A stretch of DNA of 8,893 nt from CAYVBN01 sp964538565 (GTDB lineage: Bacteria; Pseudomonadota; Alphaproteobacteria; Rhizobiales; Xanthobacteraceae): assembly GCA_964538565.1 (NCBI GenBank), contig CAZIGW010000017.1, forward strand, positions 1 through 8,893, in the 5' to 3' direction. Below the pieces are notes generated by a model. That model had not been told where the DNA came from. It saw nothing but the letters and a program-made list of their open reading frames with translations, and searched no databases. The position numbers and the translations under genes were made by a program. Positions 5,564 to 8,893 of the stretch are shown one piece after another. How positions within the stretch are numbered: the first letter of the stretch is position 1; each line of letters begins with the position of its first letter.

Positions 5564-5779
5564 ATGTTCCGCAAGTCCGTTCTCGCCCTTGTCGCCCTCG
5601 CTTCGCTCGGCGCGACGGCCCTCGCGCCGACCGCGGCCTCGGCGCACTATCGCCACTTCCACCGGCACTTCGGCTTCTACGCGGCGCCTGCGTATGTGTA
5701 CGGAGGCTGCGTCTGGAAGAAACAATGGTACGACACCCACTACGGCCCGCGCTTCCGCTGGATCAAGGTCTGCTACTGA
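5564..5779 (+). CDS. Small secreted aromatic- and His-rich peptide
   Basis: 71 residues with a clear Sec signal: MFRKS, a hydrophobic core to about 22, then ASA|HY cleavage after residue 27. The mature peptide is only 44 residues but has 7 Tyr, 3 Trp, 4 Phe and 5 His, with an HYRHFHRHF cluster at its N-terminus and two cysteines (49 and 70) that could form one disulfide. Short secreted proteins of this composition are frequent in Bradyrhizobium-like genomes, where they are annotated as hypothetical; I know no function. Metal binding by the His cluster or cell-envelope association are guesses. The start is well supported by AGGAG 6 bases before the ATG. It is monocistronic: structured leader upstream, strong terminator 36 bases after the stop, and the next gene convergent. 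Confidence 0.85.
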   Translation: MFRKSVLALVALASLGATALAPTAASAHYRHFHRHFGFYAAPAYVYGGCVWKKQWYDTHYGPRFRWIKVCY

Positions 5780-5814
5780 GGCAAGCCTTCGGGACGCCGC
5801 TGCCGCGACCACCG

Positions 5815-5852
5815 ACCCCGGTCCGCCACGTGCGACCGGGGTTTCGCTTTTT
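5815..5852 (+). terminator. Rho-independent terminator of the small secreted-peptide gene
   Basis: accccggtc (5815-5823) and gaccggggt (5834-5842) form a perfect 9-bp stem with a 10-base loop, followed by ttcgcttttt (5843-5852). It lies 36 bases after the stop and in front of the convergent GYD gene. Confidence 0.85.
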
Positions 5853-5885
5853 GCCGAAAGGGGGCCGCCGTGGCGAGAACGCGGC

Positions 5886-6221
5886 TCAGACGCCGCCCGC
5901 GGAACGGAAGCCGCGCGCCAGATCGCCGGCGGCCGCGAATGCGCCCTTCGCTTCCACGGACGTGAGCGCAAGCATCGTGCGCATGTCGGCGACGCCACCG
6001 CCTCCGGCCGCCGCCAGCAGGGCAGCCGCCATCTGGGTCTCGCTCGGCGCTTCCGCGATGGTCAGAAAGTCATACTCGCCGAACGTCAGATAGTAGCCGA
6101 TCAGCCGACCGCCCGCCTTCGACAGAAGACGCGCGATCGCGTCCGAGCGATCCTCCGGCCGCGCGACCATGCCCTTGATGGCCTCGCGCGTGTACCGTCC
6201 CTGGGTGATGTAGATCGGCAT
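5886..6221 (-). CDS. GYD domain-containing protein
   Basis: 111 residues. The start MPIYITQGRYTREAIKGMV, followed by RPEDRSDAIARLLSKAGGRLIGYYLTFGEYDFLTIAEAPSE, is typical of the GYD family, a small ferredoxin-like (dimeric alpha/beta-barrel-like) fold named for a G-x-Y-D motif, seen here as GEYD at 48-51. No biochemical role is established for most members, so a soluble cytoplasmic protein of unknown function is all that can be said. The open frame continues upstream, but the ATG at 6221 has AGGAGG 7 bases before it and begins the conserved domain, so it is the right start. It is divergent from the small membrane-protein gene at 6470 and convergent with the secreted-peptide gene. Confidence 0.9.
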   Translation of the reverse strand: MPIYITQGRYTREAIKGMVARPEDRSDAIARLLSKAGGRLIGYYLTFGEYDFLTIAEAPSETQMAAALLAAAGGGGVADMRTMLALTSVEAKGAFAAAGDLARGFRSAGGV

Positions 6222-6469
6222 GCCAGTCCTCCTCTGCGGGCTCTCGCGGACCCGATCGACCTCGGCGGCCCCGTGGCGGCACGCGACCCGGAAGGTCCGC
6301 GAGGAGAGAAACCTTTGTCGTAAGACCGCGTTCTCGCTCCATAAACGCACGCATCGCCACGTCGACGAGGCGATTTCGGTTCGACGGGCCAATGCGCAAG
6401 AGTCGCCCAATCGCGTTGTTGCCGCATTTTTCCCCCAGCGTCCGGCGGTGCCACACACGGGAGCACGAC
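6222..6469. promoter_or_regulatory. Divergent promoter region of the GYD and 62-residue genes
   Basis: 248 bases with no separate gene. On the minus strand TTTATG (complement of about 6339-6344) and TTACGA, 16 bases apart, form a plausible but unproven promoter for the GYD gene. I see no clear plus-strand promoter for the gene at 6470 beyond the AT-rich stretch near 6416-6432. Confidence 0.3.
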
Positions 6470-6658
6470 ATGCGATCGATTTTCGCGTTCATTCTCGGAA
6501 TTCTCGTGACGGTCGGAGGCGCCTACGTCCACGACAATTACGCGGTCGGGTCGGATCCCGCCGCAAAGCCGATGGTGAACTGGGACGTGGTCACCGACAG
6601 CGCCCGATTTGCCGCCGACCGCGCTCGCGAGCAATGGGACAAGCTGACTTCGAAATAG
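6470..6658 (+). CDS. Small single-pass membrane protein, unknown function
   Basis: 62 residues from the ATG at 6470. The open frame extends 26 codons upstream, but those codons have no membrane or domain character, while this ATG has CGGGAG 7-8 bases before it and directly begins a hydrophobic helix (MRSIFAFILGILVTVGGAYV, about 4-20). The rest is a soluble tail: a DNYAVGSDPAAKPMVNWD segment and then an amphipathic helix (SARFAADRAREQWDKLTSK). Short proteins of this design occur as conserved hypotheticals in Bradyrhizobium-type genomes; that is recollection. The helix could be an uncleaved anchor with the C-terminal part outside the inner membrane. It is followed by a strong hairpin terminator 46 bases after the stop. 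Confidence 0.75.
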   Translation: MRSIFAFILGILVTVGGAYVHDNYAVGSDPAAKPMVNWDVVTDSARFAADRAREQWDKLTSK

Positions 6659-6704
6659 CCATTGAGATTTGTGCCTTTCCCGCAAATTCCTTGACTAGAC
6701 ATCC

Positions 6705-6732
6705 AGCCCCGCGCCCCGCGCGGGGCTTTGTT
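6705..6732 (+). terminator. Terminator hairpin downstream of the 62-residue gene
   Basis: A perfect 10-bp stem, agccccgcgc (6705-6714) with gcgcggggct (6718-6727), has a 3-base loop and is followed by ttgttc. The T-tract is short, but the stem is very stable and the position fits the end of the upstream gene. Confidence 0.7.
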
Positions 6733-6811
6733 CATGCGGGAAGAAGGCACAGGGCGCGTCGAACGCAATCTTCCGGCGCGGACCGCCCGTTTCCGCGCTC
6801 CGGCGTGCAAG

Positions 6812-6838
6812 AAAGGCCCGACGAACGCCGGGCCTTTT
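6812..6838 (+). terminator. Second terminator hairpin, possibly bidirectional
   Basis: aaaggcccg (6812-6820) and cgggccttt (6829-6837) form a perfect 9-bp stem with an 8-base loop. It continues as tttct on the plus strand and tttctt on the minus strand, so it could end transcripts from both sides: plus-strand read-through and the minus-strand 80-residue gene, whose stop is 159 bases away. Confidence 0.7.
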
Positions 6839-6960
6839 CTCATTCGATCATCCTGCGCTCCATGCCGCCGACGCATCGACAACGCGTCACGGTCTTCTGC
6901 CCTCGAGGCCGCTCGGGCCTCCTCATCCGCAAAGGCATGGAACGGCGGCCCGTTCGAGCA

Positions 6961-6980
6961 CCCGCCGCGCGCGCGGCGGG
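6961..6980. repeat. 20-base perfect GC palindrome
   Basis: cccgccgcgc followed by its exact reverse complement, all G/C, 16 bases beyond the stop of the minus-strand 80-residue gene. It can fold as a hairpin with at most about 8 pairs and has no T-tail, so it may be a Rho-assisted stop or mRNA 3'-end stabiliser. Confidence 0.4.
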
Positions 6981-6996
6981 GCCGATCCGGCGCAGG

Positions 6997-7239
6997 CTAG
7001 TGCCGCGGGGCACCCGCGCTGCGCTCGGAGTGCTTCAGCGCAGCGGCGATCTCCTCCTTGGACAGATGCGTTCCGTCGTCACCTTCGATCAGCAAAGCGA
7101 CATGTCCGGTCGTATTGACGTGGTGCGCCCAGTTCATCGCCTCGTCGAGCGTGCCATATTCCTTGAACAGGTGACGGTCCTTGGACAATGGAGAAAGTGC
7201 TTCCGAGCCGCGGGGTCCGCTGTACACACGATATCGCAT
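6997..7239 (-). CDS. Conserved-type small protein (80 residues), unknown function
   Basis: 80 residues starting MRYRVYSGPRGSEALSPLSKDRHLFKEYGTLDEAMNWAHHVNTTGHVALLIEGDDGTHLSKEEIAAAL. It looks like a small compact cytoplasmic alpha/beta protein. I recognise the RYRVYSGP...LFKEY.TLDEA..WA.HVN pattern as that of hypothetical proteins common in Bradyrhizobium-like genomes, without known role. The long open frame reaches back to 7431, but the conserved part begins at this ATG, which has AAGGAGG (spacing about 11) and a nearer GAGG (spacing 5). The C-terminal SERSAGAPRH is low-complexity. It is divergent from the quinone-reductase-like gene across 167 bases; no joint function can be inferred. Confidence 0.8.
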   Translation of the reverse strand: MRYRVYSGPRGSEALSPLSKDRHLFKEYGTLDEAMNWAHHVNTTGHVALLIEGDDGTHLSKEEIAAALKHSERSAGAPRH

Positions 7240-7406
7240 GATCGCCTCTGCCTCCTTTTTTCGGCTGTTCGGCTTCGAGATGAGATTCGGTACATAGGAA
7301 CTCGGGCGGGCCGGCGCGGCGAGGATCGCGAAATCGTGAGCCGACGGCAGGACAATACCGCCGCGCCCGGCACGGCCGAAAGCCAGACCGCAAGGGAGCC
7401 GAACCG

Positions 7407-8387
7407 ATGAGGGCCGCCTTCTACGAGACAAATGGAGCCGCCGCCGAGGTCATCAGGGTCGGCGACGTGGAAACCCCGACGCCCGGCCCCGGCGAGGTGC
7501 GGGTCCGCCTGGCGTGTTCCGGCGTCAATCCCTCCGACGTCAAGAGCCGCGCCGGCCTCACGCGCAAGATCGCCTTTCCGCGCGTGATCCCGCACAGTGA
7601 CGGCGCCGGCGAGATTGACCAGGTGGGCGACGGCGTCCCGCCGGCCCGCGTCGGCGAGCGGGTGTGGACCTGGAACGCGCAGTACAAGCGCCCGTTCGGC
7701 ACCTGCGCCGAATACGTCGTTCTGCCCGAGGCGCAGGCGGTGCGCCTTCCCGGGAGCGTCGGCTTCGACGCCGGCGCCTGTCTCGGCATTCCCGCGATGA
7801 CCGCCTGGCACGCGGTCGCCCTCGCGGGTGCGCGGCCGGGCACGACCCTCCTCGTTCCGGGCGGCGCCGGCGGCGTCGGCCATTACACGGTCCAGTTCGC
7901 CAAACATCGGGGCGCCGTGGTGATCAGCACCGTGAGTTCTCCCGCCAAGGCGGAGATCGCGCGCGCCGCCGGCGCCGATCACGTGGTCAACTACCGCGCC
8001 GAGGACGTCGGCGAGCGCGTGCGGGAGATCACCGGCGGACGCGGCGTGGACGCGGTGGTCGAGCTCGACCTCCTCGCCAATGCGCCGCTCCTGCCGGCGG
8101 TGCTCGCGCCGCGCGGCAGCGCGGTGGTCTACGGGACCGGCGGCGGCGAGGCGCGCATTCCGGCGCACTTCTGCCTGACCAACAGCATCCGCCTGCAGTT
8201 CATGCTGGTTTACGAGCTGACGCCGCCGGAGCGCGCCGCCGCGATCGAGGCCATCACCAAGGCGATGGTGGAAAACCGCCTTCTCCACAACGTCGCGGCA
8301 ACCTTCCGGCTCGACGAGACGATCGCCGCGCATCAGACGGTGGAAAATGGGGCCGCGATGGGAAACGTGGTGGTAAGGATCGCTTAG
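7407..8387 (+). CDS. NADPH:quinone reductase-like MDR oxidoreductase
   Basis: 326 residues, the full length of a medium-chain dehydrogenase/reductase of the zeta-crystallin/QOR type. The N-terminal GroES-like domain has the motif GVNPSDVKSRAG (39-50); the Rossmann cofactor domain begins with LLVPGGAGGVGHYTVQFAK (148-166), where the alternative A/G-x-x-G-x-x-G loop binds the dinucleotide, probably NADPH. The catalytic and structural zinc cysteines of alcohol dehydrogenases are absent, so it is a zinc-free reductase of quinones or activated alkenes; the substrate cannot be named. The ATG is preceded by AAGGGAG at 8 bases. The protein ends GNVVVRIA, as usual for the family, and the TAG stop is the first bases of a RIME-like repeat. 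It is followed convergently by a carboxylase gene. Confidence 0.92.
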   Translation: MRAAFYETNGAAAEVIRVGDVETPTPGPGEVRVRLACSGVNPSDVKSRAGLTRKIAFPRVIPHSDGAGEIDQVGDGVPPARVGERVWTWNAQYKRPFGTCAEYVVLPEAQAVRLPGSVGFDAGACLGIPAMTAWHAVALAGARPGTTLLVPGGAGGVGHYTVQFAKHRGAVVISTVSSPAKAEIARAAGADHVVNYRAEDVGERVREITGGRGVDAVVELDLLANAPLLPAVLAPRGSAVVYGTGGGEARIPAHFCLTNSIRLQFMLVYELTPPERAAAIEAITKAMVENRLLHNVAATFRLDETIAAHQTVENGAAMGNVVVRIA

Positions 8388-8498
8388 AGCGCGATCCGCG
8401 AAAGCGGAATCCCGTTTTGCCTAAGATCGCGCTCTCATTGGACGATCTGGCGCATGATCTCATCGGCGAACCGGCATCCACTTCGCCGGATCATGCGC
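8385..8498. repeat. RIME-like double-palindrome intergenic repeat
   Basis: Two palindromic units. Unit one has perfect 10-bp arms agagcgcgat/atcgcgctct (8386-8395 and 8426-8435) around the ccgcgaaagcggaatcccg core. Unit two has perfect 10-bp arms gcgcatgatc/gatcatgcgc (8450-8459 and 8489-8498) with a nested 7-bp stem cggcgaa/ttcgccg (8464-8470 and 8482-8488). The plan and words such as gcatgatc, ccacttcgccggatcatgc and a TAGAGC-x-GATCC beginning resemble, from memory, the rhizobial intergenic mosaic elements found in many Hyphomicrobiales. It fills the space between two convergent genes and could act as a bidirectional transcript end. Arms are more intact than in the copy at 2068-2170. Confidence 0.8.
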
Positions 8499-8543
8499 CC
8501 GGCCAGGTGTGTGGACGCGCAAGCGGCTTCCGCCCGCGGCCGG

Positions 8544-8893
8544 TCACATCCGGAACACGCCGAAGCGCGAGCACGGGATCGGCGCATTGAGCGCCGCCGA
8601 GAGGGCGAGCGCCAAGACCCGCCGCGTCTCCTGCGGGGCGATGATGCCGTCGTCCCAAAGCCGCGCCGTCGCAAAGTACGGGTTGCCCTCCGCCTCGTAC
8701 TGCTCGCGGATCGGCTGCTTGAATTCCTCCTCTTCCACCTCCGACCAGGTGCCGCCGTCCGCCTCGATCTTGTCGCGCCTGATCGTCGCCAGCACGGACG
8801 CGGCCTGCTCCCCGCCCATCACCGAAATGCGCGCGTTCGGCCAGGTGAAGAGAAAGCGAGGGCCGAACGCGCGTCCGCACATGCCGTAGTTGC
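8544..8893 (-). CDS. Acyl-CoA carboxylase carboxyltransferase subunit, methylcrotonyl-CoA type, C-terminal part (partial)
   Basis: The last 116 residues of a gene whose start lies past the right edge. NYGMCGRAFGPRFLFTWPNARISVMGGEQAASVLA, later YFATARLWDDGIIAP.ETR.VL.LALSAALNAP and the ending RFGVFRM, match the C-terminal half of biotin-dependent carboxyltransferase beta subunits, specifically 3-methylcrotonyl-CoA carboxylase. In that family the subunit moves CO2 from carboxybiotin to 3-methylcrotonyl-CoA in leucine breakdown, in a complex with a biotin carboxylase/carrier subunit. The GGEQA segment belongs to the acyl-CoA/biotin-binding fold; nothing abnormal is seen up to the TGA stop. Partner genes would be expected outside the window. 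The related geranyl-CoA or propionyl-CoA carboxylases are less likely on these motifs but cannot be excluded. Confidence 0.88.
   Translation of the reverse strand, partial: NYGMCGRAFGPRFLFTWPNARISVMGGEQAASVLATIRRDKIEADGGTWSEVEEEEFKQPIREQYEAEGNPYFATARLWDDGIIAPQETRRVLALALSAALNAPIPCSRFGVFRM

Larger units (their letters stand above)
6659..6996. other. Gene-free stretch with two terminators and palindromes
   Basis: 338 bases without a credible coding region; the one plus-strand frame across it reads through both terminators and has arbitrary basic composition. It holds the terminators at 6705 and 6812, an inverted repeat gaggcc/ggcctc (6905-6910 and 6916-6921), and a 20-base perfect palindrome at 6961-6980. 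The 80 bases between the two terminators have no visible function. Confidence 0.5.

Noticed and set aside
6222..6458. N-terminal extension of the GYD protein
   Set aside because: The extra 79 codons have no domain and no ribosome-binding site, while the internal ATG has AGGAGG and starts the conserved domain.
6728..7000. A 90-codon plus-strand frame between the terminators and the 80-residue gene
   Set aside because: It reads through a strong terminator and has basic, low-information sequence and no good ribosome-binding site.
1..8893. CRISPR array, tRNA/rRNA genes, prophage, integrase or insertion sequence
   Set aside because: No regularly spaced direct repeats, no tRNA-like T-arm sequences, no transposase or integrase motifs and no terminal inverted repeats of IS type were seen; the only repeats are the two RIME-like elements.

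Overview
The window looks like chromosomal DNA of a GC-rich alphaproteobacterium, most likely a member of the Hyphomicrobiales (Bradyrhizobiaceae/Xanthobacteraceae-like). The evidence is the protein types (PurN, CspA, Ndk and YjbE-type TerC of alphaproteobacterial character, and small proteins I know mainly from Bradyrhizobium-like genomes), the strong GC bias, and two intergenic palindromic elements of the RIME-like kind scattered through rhizobial genomes. I see no phage, transposon, plasmid, CRISPR or tRNA/rRNA signature. This is core or housekeeping DNA with small lineage-specific genes between conserved ones.

Layout. The 3' end of purN (+, to 136) converges on cspA (-, 244-447); the cspA 3' UTR is three hairpins ending in a strong T-tailed terminator. 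A 370-base divergent region separates cspA from an autotransporter-type outer-membrane beta-barrel gene (+, 818-1975). A degenerate RIME-like repeat (about 2068-2170) lies between it and a convergent small cysteine-containing lipoprotein (-, 2167-2481). Next come, all on the minus strand, two tandem TerC/YjbE-family membrane proteins (2725-3435 and 3637-4377), a possible 78-residue one-helix membrane protein just upstream (4453-4689), and ndk (4841-5263) with its own promoter.

The second half is a run of small genes: a secreted aromatic/His-rich peptide (+, 5564-5779) with a structured leader and a clear terminator; a GYD-domain protein (-, 5886-6221); a 62-residue membrane-anchored protein (+, 6470-6658); a 338-base gene-free stretch with two good terminators and a 20-base perfect palindrome; and an 80-residue conserved-type small protein (-, 6997-7239). 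The last is divergent from an NADPH:quinone-reductase-like MDR enzyme (+, 7407-8387). That gene's stop codon lies in a second RIME-like double-palindrome repeat (8385-8498), which separates it from the convergent 3' end of an acyl-CoA carboxylase carboxyltransferase subunit of the methylcrotonyl-CoA carboxylase type (-, 8544 to window end).

How the genes work together: purN and ndk belong to nucleotide metabolism, cspA to RNA chaperoning, the TerC pair probably to metal-ion export, and the carboxylase to leucine or branched-chain catabolism. They look like neighbours rather than one pathway. I did not find a convincing new multi-gene system. The items most worth a second look are the tandem TerC pair with its diverged His-rich loop and small membrane-protein neighbour, the structured leader of the small secreted peptide, the terminator-bracketed gap at 6728-6837, and the repeats that supply stop codons.
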